Part shown: piece by piece, positions 34,657-45,660 of the stretch
Position numbering within the stretch: position 1 is the first letter of the stretch
Layout: each line of letters begins with the position of its first letter
From: Brachionus manjavacas
Taxonomy: Eukaryota; Rotifera; Eurotatoria; Ploima; Brachionidae
Direction: 5' to 3'
NCBI GenBank assembly: GCA_019054805.1
Contig: JAHQIY010000014.1
Location: 682,001-746,000 of the forward strand
DNA length: 64,000 bases
Position numbers and translations under genes: made by a program
Notes under the pieces: model-generated
The model's database searches: none
What the model saw: only the letters and a program-made list of their open reading frames with translations
Told to the model about the DNA's origin: nothing

Positions 34657-36089
34657 CTCAATTTTTTTAAAATAATCAATTTCCTCGAATACAGTCCATC
34701 AAGATATAAATTCTTAATGGACTTTTTCAAACAGGTTAAATATGTTACTGCATGTTGACTCAATATTTGTCCTACGAACATGTTTGAACTTGGAAATATG
34801 AGCATGAATTATTTAAAGTATGTGAGGCTTGAGGAATAAATGTGTCCAACAAATATATATTTGAGATCATTGGAAAGATAAATAGTAATTAAAATAAATT
34901 ATTTTAATTACTATTTATAATAGTATAATTTGCTTAAAAGGTAAAATGAATAGTGGAGAGAATTTAAATGAATAAATGGTTTATTAATGGCATATAATTA
35001 TTATCTATATTGTTTTCATATATATAAAAAATAAAAATACTGATGTTAGGTAAAATTTTATTTATTGATTTTAAAAATAGAAGAAACAAAGTAAGTTTAT
35101 TTAAAAAGTAAGTTTATTTATTAAAAAGCTTCCAAATATTGACTTTCACATGTCATTTAGCTTTCATTATTTATTTATTTCAGCTTTTTTTTGTACTTTA
35201 ATTGATCATTTTAAATTTAAAATATATATATTTTTTTTATTTAACTAAATGAATAATTTTTCTTTATATTTTAAAGTATAATTATTTTTATTATATTTGT
35301 TGCGAATACATTGAAAATTACTATATATATACAATTTGTTTAAAATTCGTTTTATTTTTACATTTACAAAAATAGTAATAATGTTTAGATTTAAAAATCT
35401 TCTTTTATTTTGTTTTTTTTATGAAATCTCTAAAGAATCATTAATTTTTCATTTTAATATATTTAAATTTAAGTGCTTAATTTTTTTTTATGTTTTTATA
35501 ATATTTTTAAATCTTTGAAAATTCTCTCCAAAAAAGTTCCAAGCTATTATTTTTTTTCCAAGCTATTATGTTTTTTCTCTTAACGAAAAAATTATTTTCA
35601 AACTTATATGTTTAAATGACTAACATTAAATAAAGATTTTTAAATAAATTGGAATTGAAATAGATTCCTAAAATGATAGTAATAGTTCACAAAAAAAGGT
35701 GTCAACAGACTGAATATATCAAATGTGATAAGTGACAATAATTCCTATAAAATTAAAAAAAAAACATCTAAGCAATTTTTTTAAATTTTTTTCTTTTAAT
35801 TGCATCAGTGCAACTTAATAAATAAGTAAACTTACATTAAAAAATCATGATCTAAACAATTTATTTTTTAATTTTGATTTTATTTTTCGAATTTCTAAAA
35901 AAAAAAATTCCGGATAATACACTTGATCCTTAAGTGTTTAATTTTTTGACTAATAAAATTGATTAAGCCCAATAAAGAAATAACTTAAAGCTATAGAAAT
36001 GAAAAATGTTCATTTATTCAATTTTAATAACACATTATGGTCAACCTTGGCTTAGTGATAGTTTTAAAAAAAATTTAACAACTAAATTT
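34657..36089. other. AT-rich intergenic, nothing seen
   Basis: Short open frames here are low-complexity Phe/Ile/Lys runs. No exon or repeat is supported. Confidence 0.5.
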
Positions 36090-37995
36090 CTAGCTAATAA
36101 CATCTTTATCATCATCAAAATCATTATCACTTGGCTCGTCTCCTTCGTAGGATCCACTACTTCTAGTCGAGATAAAATTTTCTACAATTCTATTTGATTT
36201 GAGGGCAACTTCGGAATTTGTTGAATTTTTCAAAACACTGAGTGTATGTGCCACTTAATGTTAAATTTAAATTTTTTTTTGAAAATTTTTTAAAAAGAAA
36301 TTCTTACACTGAAGGTCCCCAATAGTTACTTTTAAAACATTTGCTAAGTTATGGCCCACTGACTCAAAAACGCTCAAACATAAATTTTGCATAGAAGAAT
36401 CCTCAATTTTAGCTAATTGTTTATCGATTACCTCCAGGGCGCCCAAATTGACCAAATGTAGCATTTGGTCTTTAGTTCCACCAGAAAACGCATTCGAAAT
36501 AACCCACAAAGCTTCCTTTTTAACTTTGTGCTCACCTATTCGGATCAATTCAATTATCTTCGGCATTACCCCTGAGTCAATTACCTGTTGAATTTGTTTA
36601 TCAGTACCTGCAGTTATGTTAGACATAGTCCAGCAAATTTCTTTTGAATGAGTGGTGCTCTTAGTAGTTTCCAAGCATTTTTTTAAATCTTTTAGCACAT
36701 CTAAGTCTAGAATAATCTGAGTTTGTTCGTCACTGCCCGAGGCTATGTTTCCAATAATTCTGAGTACCGGTGTAACTACTGTCAATGATTGATGCGCAAG
36801 TTTGTCGATAACATTTTTTATTGTTATATTATCTAGAAATAATTGTATCTGCGACGTACTGCCATCACTTAAATAGCTAAGTCCCCATAGCATGTCCGTC
36901 AACACTTCGCTATCAGAACACTCGACCAGATATCTGTCCAAGACTGGCATTGCATCTTTTATTTTTTCGAATTTAACTAATGGTTTAAATCTGAACAAAT
37001 TGGAAAGACACCAAACCGAGTTTTTGATAAAAGATAATGGCTTTGTTTTGTCATTGAGAAATCTAGATTTAAATAAAAAATTATACTTTCAACTTTTTTT
37101 TCTATTTTATTTAAATGTAAAATTAAAAAAAAAGTTAATTAGTTTATTTTTTAAATTTTCTAAAAAATTGGCGCAATAAAAAATGGTCAATTACTTTAAT
37201 AATGGCTGAAGAATGCCATGGTCAAGCACCAAATCCCTCGACTTGGCACCATCTCCGGCAATGTTTCCCAAAGCCCAAACACTCTGCTCTTGAACCTCTT
37301 CCGATGTCGAATTCAACAAACCGATGAATTTAGGGACAGCACCAGCTTCAACAATTGTCTGAGTCTGTGCAGAGTCGCCAGATGCAATATTGGTCAAAGC
37401 CCAAACGCATTCGAACTGAATTTTGCTATCATTACTGTCCAATAATTCAATAAGTTTAGGTACTAGACCGGACTTAATTATTTCGTCTATTGGCGGATCT
37501 TGTTGTTTCGAAAGTAACTTTCGAACTTCATTTACTCCTATCAATTGTTGCTCTTTAGTCCCTTCCATTATCAAATGTATAAACTCAGGCTTTAATTGCT
37601 TTTACAGATAAAACAGAAATTACAAAAATCATTTTATTCAAAAATTATTTAGTTACATTTTGGTGATCATAAAAGTCTTCATTTTTTTTATTTTCTGATT
37701 CATGGTTGAAGTTTTGTAGCAAATTTGCCAAAGGTTTTGCATGTGGTGTGTTTTTTTTATCTTTTAGGCCTAAATGTGTGCCAACCATGTCCATCATTTC
37801 ATAATCGGGAATAATTTGATTGAAAAGCAAGCCACATCTTGAGCAATTTTTTGAAGCTAATTTTTTGATGCACTCATGGCAAAATGTGTGCCCGCAAGGT
37901 ATAAGGCATTCAGGTCTGCAAGCATCGTGATCATAGTTTTGCTCGCACACTAAACAATAAGTAATTTCCTTTTTCCTGTCAATTACCACTACCAT
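36090..37995 (-). CDS. RING finger fused to importin-alpha-like ARM repeats (model)
   Basis: Four exons: 37995-37657, 37598-37195, 37062-36310, 36237-36090; all GT-AG with matching phases, total 547 aa. Exon 1 codes a C3HC4 RING (CLVCEQNYDHDACRPEC, then PCGHTFCHECI, CSRC). Exons 2-3 code an importin-alpha ARM array with the groove motifs WALTN, WALGN, WCLSN, WTMSN and WVISN. Exon 4 is an acidic tail (EGDEPSDNDFDDDKD). Importin alpha normally starts with an IBB domain; none is visible here and the RING occupies its place. The joining intron is 58 nt, a usual size in this window. If exon 1 is a separate gene, its reading frame would end four codons past the donor and the ARM gene would start at the ATG at 37566-37568, without an IBB. 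The RING suggests E3 ubiquitin ligase activity and the ARM groove suggests NLS-type binding; both are inferences. Confidence 0.78.
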
Positions 37996-39537
37996 TTTGA
38001 AGAAAATAAAATTAAGAAATCAATCTTGATTTTTTTCAGATGCATATTTGTTGGCATTGGATACACAATCTTAAGAAATGCTGAATGTGCCCAAATTATG
38101 CAATTAAATAAATAAGTTTTCGGATTTTTTTGATATCTCTTCAAATGTAGCCATGGAAATTGTTTTCTCTTGAGTTTTATTCTCAAATTTTCCTCAAATT
38201 AAAGACTTTGTTTAGAACTATTTTTAAATTTAATTAAATTCGATTCTTCAGTTTGAATCCTCCAGAAAAATCAATGATCTTGTGCCAATTCGATTGTTAA
38301 ATGTGTACGAATAAAACCCTCTACTTTAAAACAAAGCAAATTTTTATTTTTTATTTTTTCAGTTTGATTTAAAAATTAAAAATTTAAATTTAACTTTTAT
38401 TCTCATTTAAATAAAAAAAAACTTTTTCTAGTGAATTCAATGAAAAAATTAATTCTTAAGAAAATTTGAATTTATTATTATTCTTAGTTAAAAGTGATTC
38501 AAAAGGAAAATTTAAAAGTTAAAAATTTCACCTAATTCAATAAACCTTGATTTAAAAAATTTCATAAAAAGCGTCAAAAATATGTGATGCTTCAAACTTT
38601 GTTTAAAAAAATTAATTTAGGCTTTAATAAATTTTATTCCAGTGAAATTAAATAAATTACATTTAACATTGATAAAAAATTAGTATTTACTGTTTGATAA
38701 ACAAAAATCTTCAAAAATAATTTTTTTTTGTACATTTAAAAAATAGCAAATATTAATATCACCATCATAAAAAATATTATCAGCCTTTTTTTTCCTTAAT
38801 TACAAGACCAAATCCTACAACTCTGATTCATTTATCAAATATGACTTTTAAAGCGTGATTATTAAGAACATTTTTGTAATAATCAAGATAATTTTGAGTA
38901 ATCAAGAAATTAAAATTTTAATAATCGTTAAAATAATTTTTTTTTTATAGTTATAGAGATGTCAAAAGTACCAGAAAATTTGATTTGTCTTTTTATTCTA
39001 GAAATTAGTGTAAATAAACTTAGAAAATTGATAAATGAGATAAAATATTTATCTTTTTTTCTATAAACTATTTTTTGCTTGACAAATTGAATAAACTGAT
39101 TTAGAAAATTCTGATTTTATAAAATCAAAAATTATAAAAAATTACTATAAATCCTAATGATGAATTTTGCTTTTTTGATAATTAGCAAGGAAAGCTAGGG
39201 TTACATTATCGACTAAAAAATATAATACAAAAAAACAAACTCTAAATTAACAATATATCAAAATAGTATTAAAATAAATTTTAATATTTAATTAAAAAAA
39301 TCTTGAAAAATCAGAGTTGAACTGAAAAGCTCCAGAAGATATTTTTTTATATATTTATATAATATAAAAATAAGAGTACTAACAAATAATTTTTTATAAT
39401 TTTCTATCATTTATCTGATAACTGGTAACTCATTAATAGATAATAAAAGAAAAAAATAAAAATTTTAATTTTATTAAAAATTAATCTTTATTCGGAGAAA
39501 AAAATGACTATAAATCCTTCTTATGAGTTTGAACTAT
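37996..39537. other. intergenic; unresolved small exon candidates near 38030-38170
   Basis: On the minus strand, ATG-led MATFEEISKKSENLFI (near 38158) and a short open piece DCVSNANKYASEKNQD (near 38040-38080) look exon-like but do not connect to each other or to the RING exon by clear splice sites. The rest is AT-rich with nothing seen. Confidence 0.3.
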
Positions 39538-41046
39538 TTAATAATTGGCAAGGACAGTGTTTCGCGGATAATTCAAGCGCTTTTTATCAGATTCATTAGA
39601 TTTTTTACTATTCGCAGTTTTCAAACTTGACTTTACCCTTGTTTCATTTGTTTCATTAAATTCTTCATTTTTAGACCTAGGAGATAAGCGTGGAAGACTT
39701 TCTGCTGAATTATAATTCACCGATTCGGTCATTCTATCCATTTGAGGATAAATCTGACCAGATGCAAATTTTTGCATTGTAGGAAATGATTTCCTTGCTG
39801 CTAAAGACTCGGGATTTTTATTAATCGGAGGCAAACTACTACTATTAGTAAATCCATTTGAAAATCGGGCACTACTTTGATTATCTAGATTTGGATTTGA
39901 GTTATTAACTTTCACATTTTCACTTTTTTCCAATGGTTGAATCTTTTCAATTAAACTGTTGTCAACAACTGAACCATCCTCTGCATAATCAATATTAGTG
40001 TAATAATAACCATCAAATAACTTTGATATAAAGTCTAATTTATTTCGACCAAATTTTGATTTAGCGCCCTGTCTGCTTGTGATTGTTGCTTGAGAATCGT
40101 CGTTCAGAGACTCACCATTGTTAGACTTGGTATTACCTCCCTTTTGAGTTTGTTCGTCATCTTCTTTGTCATGAAAAAGTAAAATTGGAGATGGTCCTCT
40201 ATCAGATTCATCTTGTTCAGAATTTTTTTTAATTGTTCGCTGTCCATATTGTCCATTTGGGCCATAATTTCCATTAGGCCCATAAAGTCCATTTTGTCCA
40301 TAATATCCATTTGGTCCATAAGGTCCATTTGGTCCATAAGGCCCATTTGGACCATTTAAATTATTAAAATTGTTAAAGCCTTGACCTGGACCAGGATTGG
40401 TCATCTGTCCATTTTTTTGCTGAATCAAACCTGAATTAGGATTTACAATTGTCCCGTTGTTTCGCTGTGGTGTCGTACCAAGGCCTAAAGGATGAACTGG
40501 TCGCGGTAGATTTTGATTAGGCATATGTTTAACTTGATTTGGGGCCACTGGTCTGAAATTATTTTGATTGTGTGAATTAGGGACTCCCATTCGGATATTT
40601 TGGCCATAAATTGGAACTTTGATGTAAGGAACTGCTACTCGTGTGAGAATAAAAGGTTGAGGTTGGGCTAAAATTACAGGACGGTATTTTGGGGTATTTC
40701 GTATTAGACTTAAGGTTTTGTGTCCGTGGGTTATAGGTATTTCGGGTTTTATTTGTTGTGCTACTGTTTTAGGCTGATTTTTATATTTAATATGAACTTT
40801 TTTCATTTTTTTTTTAGTCTCTGGCACCGGGGTTTCGATGATGATGATTTGTTTAGGACGGCGTTTTTTTCTTGATTTTATCCGTGTTTGGTTTTCAGCT
40901 TTTTCCTCTGAATGGTTTAGAGGTACAATTAGTTTTTCTTCCGTTTTAAGGTAGTTTTTTTCAACATCTGATGGAGATTGTAGAGAATTTTCGTTTATAT
41001 CTGGAGTTATTTTGATCGAAAAATCTTTATGGCTTTCGGCGCTCAT
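39538..41046 (-). CDS. intrinsically disordered protein with YGPNG repeats, unknown
   Basis: 502 aa from an ATG, one exon. Not recognised. The first ~130 residues are charged, with a strong basic patch KSRKKRRPKQ that could be a nuclear signal. Residues ~130-230 are Pro/Asn/Gln-rich (QPQPFILTRVAVPYIKVPIY). A run of about eight hexapeptide-like units of the form YGPNGx / NGPYGP sits near residues 235-270, then Ser/Asn/Asp-rich sequence to the end, with a Tyr-rich knot FDGYYYTNIDYAEDGS near 350. Repeat units differ at the DNA level. Such composition fits a scaffold or phase-separating protein, or an extracellular matrix protein, but no signal peptide is present. No homology claim is made. Confidence 0.65.
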   Translation of the reverse strand: MSAESHKDFSIKITPDINENSLQSPSDVEKNYLKTEEKLIVPLNHSEEKAENQTRIKSRKKRRPKQIIIIETPVPETKKKMKKVHIKYKNQPKTVAQQIKPEIPITHGHKTLSLIRNTPKYRPVILAQPQPFILTRVAVPYIKVPIYGQNIRMGVPNSHNQNNFRPVAPNQVKHMPNQNLPRPVHPLGLGTTPQRNNGTIVNPNSGLIQQKNGQMTNPGPGQGFNNFNNLNGPNGPYGPNGPYGPNGYYGQNGLYGPNGNYGPNGQYGQRTIKKNSEQDESDRGPSPILLFHDKEDDEQTQKGGNTKSNNGESLNDDSQATITSRQGAKSKFGRNKLDFISKLFDGYYYTNIDYAEDGSVVDNSLIEKIQPLEKSENVKVNNSNPNLDNQSSARFSNGFTNSSSLPPINKNPESLAARKSFPTMQKFASGQIYPQMDRMTESVNYNSAESLPRLSPRSKNEEFNETNETRVKSSLKTANSKKSNESDKKRLNYPRNTVLANY

Positions 41047-42312
41047 TTTTTTAATTAACTAAATTTTTTTTTATATTTTTTTAAAGAAAATTTTTTATTT
41101 GTTTATAAAATAAAATCCAAAAATTTCAGGTTTGAATTTTGTTATTTTACTAAATTTAAAATTTAAATTAGAAACGTTTTTTTGGTATAGAAAATCTTAA
41201 ATGTTCATTGCTTATTTATTCAAATTAGAAACTGACTTCAAACAAAAAAATTAAATTATTAACAATTTTGGTTTAATAAAAAAACTTAAATGACGAAAGT
41301 AATATTCAATGGTTGTGTGTTTTTAGTTTTTATTTATTTTAAAGTTAATTTTTTTTTGTTAATTCAAGATTTAATGTTTTATTTATTTTTTAGTTCAATA
41401 ATTAAATTCTTTAAGTTTTTTGTAAATTGATTTCTTCAAAATGAATTGAGTTTATAAGCATAAATTTAAAACAAGTTTGATAAAGAAAGTATAAATATTA
41501 ATTTTTACAAGAGAGATTAAGAAAACATTTAAATTCTGAATCTAAAAACGACAACATAAACTAAAATTTCTAATTTTGAATCTTTAAAAAAGTGAACTGA
41601 AACATAAAATTAAACACTTTTTCTAAAAAATAAAACAAAACATAAAAACCAAAAACGAAAAAAAAACTCGAATGGATTTAATGGCTAGAGTTAATTCAGA
41701 GGTCGACCTTAAAAACTTTTTTTTTTCTTTTTTAAAATCAAAATGACACTTTTCTAATGTTTCAATTGACTTTATTTTTTTCTTCAACTCTCACCCAATT
41801 TTTTAATATACGGAAACAGATTAAGCCTTTTCATAAAAAGCTTTAATCATTTTTATTCTTTATTTCTAAAAATAAAAAAAAATTTGATATTTAGTGGTAA
41901 ATAGCGACAAAAGAAAACCCTTTAGCTATTTTCTTTTTTAAAAAAAATTTAAAAATAAACTCTGTTGTGCTGACAATTTTTGATCAAATTAAACAATTAA
42001 TTCTAGGTAGTTAATTACAAGCTGATGATTGACAGTATTGAAAAAATTATCCATAAATTTATTAAAATTTTAAATCTAATAAGCGCAATTTTTTTTATTT
42101 TCAGGCTGTTAAAAACATTTAAACTTTTTAAAAAACTTTTAAATAAGTTTAAAACAAATCTAAAGAATCTTAAATGAATAATGAATTTTTTAAATAAAAT
42201 TTAAATAAAAAATTAATAATAAATTTTTGGCTAAATTATAAAAAATTTAATTATCTTTGTATAACTTTATTGAAAAAAAAACACAAAACAAAAACTTAAT
42301 TTCATTAAAATT
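41047..42312. other. AT-rich intergenic, nothing seen
   Basis: No exon, repeat or hairpin that I can support. Confidence 0.5.
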
Positions 42313-43738
42313 TTACAAAAAATCCGACACGATTTGATTTGAATTACAGTTTGAAATGTTATTGTAATTTACCAAAAAAAGCATCGAAATGTCACCGAGC
42401 TAATTTAAAAAATTTAAATACTTTTCAAATATAAATCTGATTTAATAAAAAAGAATTTGAAGCCCAAACGAGATTAAAGTCAAAATTTGAAATTTAAATA
42501 TTTAAGTTTACCTCAATGACAGACTTGTCAAAAATTTGTGTTTTCTTATTTTGTTCAACTATTTTTCCATCAACATAACATTGAATTTTACCTAAGTTAG
42601 ACAAAATGAAAACATTCGGCTCCATCAATGAAATTCTGAATTGAATCCTTGATATTTTTTTACTAAATAATTCAAATGCAGACAAATCAACGTCGACTGT
42701 TTTTGACCTTCCAAATGTTATCTGAAAAAAATTTCTTAACAAAAGCTGAAAAATTGAATAATCTTGCCTCAGGTTTTGACATGGTATAGCTAAAATGTTC
42801 ACTGTAAACAACAGCTAAGCAATCCGGATTCTCAAAAGGATTCTCAGTTCCTTCAAAATTAGTTAGACTTGATTTATTTAATATCTAAAAATACCATTTA
42901 TTTTGTCTATTATTCCTTGCCACAAAAAAAGCTCGGCTTCGGCTTTTTTTATATTATCTATTAGACTATCATACGCTTCATTCAAATCTGTTAAAATATA
43001 ATTAAAAATTTTTCTTTATCTTTTAGTTTTTTTAAATATTGACCATTTTCTAGATGCTCGTCTAGCTGAAAATTTTTATCAATATCTTCATCATTTAAAG
43101 CATCTTCTATTTTCTCAAAATGAACAATGTCATTAGATACATCCACTAAATCCAAATTTTCGGCAACTACTTGATCTTTGAGCAAGTTTAATTTTTTAAA
43201 AATGCTATATTGTTTCATGAGGTCATTTCTAGTGCGGGAAGAGTGAAAAAAATGCCTGTTTTTCAAAAGAAAATCGTCAAAAAATTCTTTAGAATTTATT
43301 TTCTATCAAATAAATTATTCAATTATTTATTTTGGAAAAAAAATTTTTTCTTACAGAATCAAGTCCTAATAATAAAAAATTTTCATTGTTATTGAAGGGA
43401 ACTTGCTTTTCAATACGAGATAAATCATCAATATGAAGCTTTTTGACATTTTTGCGAATCATTCTGACAAAAAAATTACAAAATTTAATTAAAAATAATT
43501 ACTAAATTTACTTAGATATTTTTTGGTCGCATAAAAAAGCGTTCCATCTTTCTTCGAGCTCATTTAACTCGAAACGATTTGAAAATTTGGCCAATTTATG
43601 GACATCTTTTATATCATTGAGGTTTAGTACTGACTGAATCAACAAATAATCATCTTGAGGTCGCCATTTTCCCATAGACCGCGCCACACTCAACAACGGA
43701 CCCTTTAGCTTACGGATTTTTTTCACCTTTGGTTTCAT
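42313..43738 (-). CDS. MCRS1: microspherule protein 1 (FHA-domain nuclear protein)
   Basis: Subunit of the INO80 and NSL chromatin complexes, also active at spindle microtubules (family knowledge). Exons: 43738-43512, 43463-43355, 43302-43044, 42987 to about 42890, then to 42768, 42721-42512, 42399-42313. The N-terminal MCRS_N block is clear (KWRPQDDYLLIQSVLNLNDI, then RFELNELEERWNAFLCD), and the C-terminal FHA domain has ITFGRSKTVDVDLS, KISRIQF and a closing LFLVN. The intron 42722-42767 uses a GC donor (GAG|GCAAGA) and is only 46 nt. One place near 42885 needs a frame change that no GT-AG intron explains; a sequencing error or unusual splice is possible. The last exon was found by similarity to the human end of the FHA domain. 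Confidence 0.88.
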
Positions 43739-43963
43739 TAGATATCAATAGAAACTAAAAATAATTGTACTCTTCAAGTATTCAAACAAAATTTAATATT
43801 AGTGTCATATTTAATAAAAAACTAACTTAACAATTGTTTGCAAATAAAAAATTTAAAGAGTTTATAAAAATTTTATTGAAAAAAAATTGTATAAAATTGG
43901 GCCTAAATAAATTTAAAAAATTCTCTTTCATTTTTTTCTGATCATTAATAAATTCAAAAAAAT

Positions 43964-45474
43964 TTATAAATTCTCTTTCATATAGCCAACCATGTCTTTG
44001 ATCATTAAGCCAGCTAATTCGTAACCAGTTAGTTCCCCAACAAGAAGAGCAATTCCATGAAATCCATTTTCATAAAATTTCACAGTTACATCTACACCTG
44101 CATTTCTAAGTCTTTCCGAATACAAAATTCCCTCGTCTTTTAAAGCGTCCCATTCGGTTATCATAAAATATGTCCTTGGCAAACCTATTAATGATTCATG
44201 GTCAGCAAAAAGAGGAGTTATTCTTGGATCACACGCTTTTTTAAAATAGTCAAAATACTTCGGATCCCTGAGCACACTATTTTGGTCCAATTCATAAGCT
44301 GGAAAAAGCTCAGCTTCTTGCTGATAATAATTTTTGCCAGTTCGAAACTGTTCAGGTATTTGGCTAACATTCAAGTAAGACTCGATCAAGCGTCGCTGCC
44401 TAGGGTCACTAATTAGCAAGGTATGATTATTCACAAGTAGATTTAGTCGTATTTCTTCACTAACATCAGTGATGCCGAGATACCATGACACGTAGTCTAC
44501 CAAGTCCACTTGGGTTGCTCTCACGAGACCCGTGTGAGAGTACTGAATCAAAGAAGGCAGATGGAATGTAAACATTTGAAGCCATGGATAAATTAATATC
44601 TGAATTTTGGGTAGTTTAACTTTTTCACTGAGCATTCTTTGTGCTGTCACAGCCACCGCATTCCCACCTTTGAATAAAACCAAATTAAAAAAAAAAAAAA
44701 AATTATTAAAATTGCCTGCTGAATCTCCAGCAATAACCAATTTTTCCGAGTCAACTTTAAATTCTTTATAGTTTTCAATAACATACTTAACAACAGTAAA
44801 ACAATCATTTGTCGGAGCTGGAAAAGGATGTTCCGGTGCCATCCTATAGCTTAAACAAATAAATAAATTAAAAAAAAAAAAGTTATTTTTATTTTACTCT
44901 ACAGAAACAACTAATATATCCATTGACTTAACTATTTGAATTAAAAAAAGGTCATAAAGATCTTAATGAAAAAATTAGAAAAAAATTTAATTTCCTATAT
45001 TGTTAACAAATTTACCAAGTCCGCCGATAGCATAGCCTCCTCCGTGAAAATATACCATCACAGGTCTTTGGACAATATTCGAGTCAGGTCTTTCATAAAT
45101 TCTTACCCCTACATTTTCTATAATTGTGTTATTTATCTGTAAAAATTTTATTAGATTTTTTTTATTTTTAATTATTAAGCTAACCTTTATATTATTATTT
45201 ATTAATGGTATAGTCTTGCTCATTAAGTCTACCAAAAGGCGAAGATTGGACGCCTGGGTTCCGATGTTCAGCGCGTCTCCAATTTTGGCCTTCAAAGTGT
45301 TTATTTTACTGCGAAAAAGAGTGATAATTTATTTACCAAAATTCCGGATATTTTAAGAGCCAGGAATTTTGCTTTAAAAAAAAGTGGCCGCTCTAAACCA
45401 TCGGGCACGTACATAATCGAAAATTCGTAGCCTACGAACACTGCTACTACGAGTGCCAAAGTCCAATATTTCAT
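43964..45474 (-). CDS. arylacetamide deacetylase-like esterase/lipase (HSL family)
   Basis: An ER-membrane-anchored serine esterase of the hormone-sensitive-lipase superfamily. Exons: 45474-45413, 45308-45185, 45136-45016, 44961-44898, 44849-44716, 44667-43964; phases match and the total is 402 aa (human AADAC 399). The first ~20 residues form a signal anchor (YWTLALVVAVFVGYEF). The oxyanion motif YFHGGGYAIGG, VDYRMAPEHPFPAP, the nucleophile GDSAGGN (split by an intron), the acid region EWDALKDEG and the catalytic histidine in NGFHG are all present. The intron inside GDSAGG (44668-44715) has a GC donor, is 48 nt and contains no stop. The 104-nt interval 45309-45412 is bounded by a strong GTACGT donor, yet its reading (PDGLERPLFF) resembles the family, so the N-terminal model is uncertain. 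The AADAC/AADACL/NCEH1 subclass is undecided. Confidence 0.88.
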
Positions 45475-45660
45475 TTGAATATTTTGATAAGTAAAAATAA
45501 ATTTTTGTTACTTTAATAATTATAATTTAAAATAAACTCAAGTTAATTTAGTTTCTTTAAAAAAATTTAAATTATGAATTTTTTTAGCTCGAGCTTGTGA
45601 AGGTATAAAAAAATACGCACATGTATATTTTTATTCATTTAAGATATTGAGATACTCGAG
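45475..45660. promoter_or_regulatory. divergent promoter between the esterase and BCCIP
   Basis: 186 bp separates the two start codons, which face apart. A TATA-box-like TATAAAAAAA lies at 45604-45613, about 50 bp before the BCCIP ATG. No matching element is obvious for the minus-strand gene. Confidence 0.45.

Noticed and set aside
35336-35518. 60-codon plus-strand frame
   Set aside because: Phe/Ile-rich low-complexity text expected by chance in T-rich DNA.
37989-38186. 65-codon minus-strand frame upstream of the RING exon
   Set aside because: It is out of frame with the RING, has no ATG-led conserved text, and the exon-like words in it are in other frames.
42887-42896. 10-nt GT..AG as an intron in MCRS1
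   Set aside because: Far below any plausible intron size, and its length does not restore the frame.
45309-45336. 28-nt intron GTAAAT..GCAG in the AADAC-like gene
   Set aside because: Too short compared with all other introns here, and the phases do not match.
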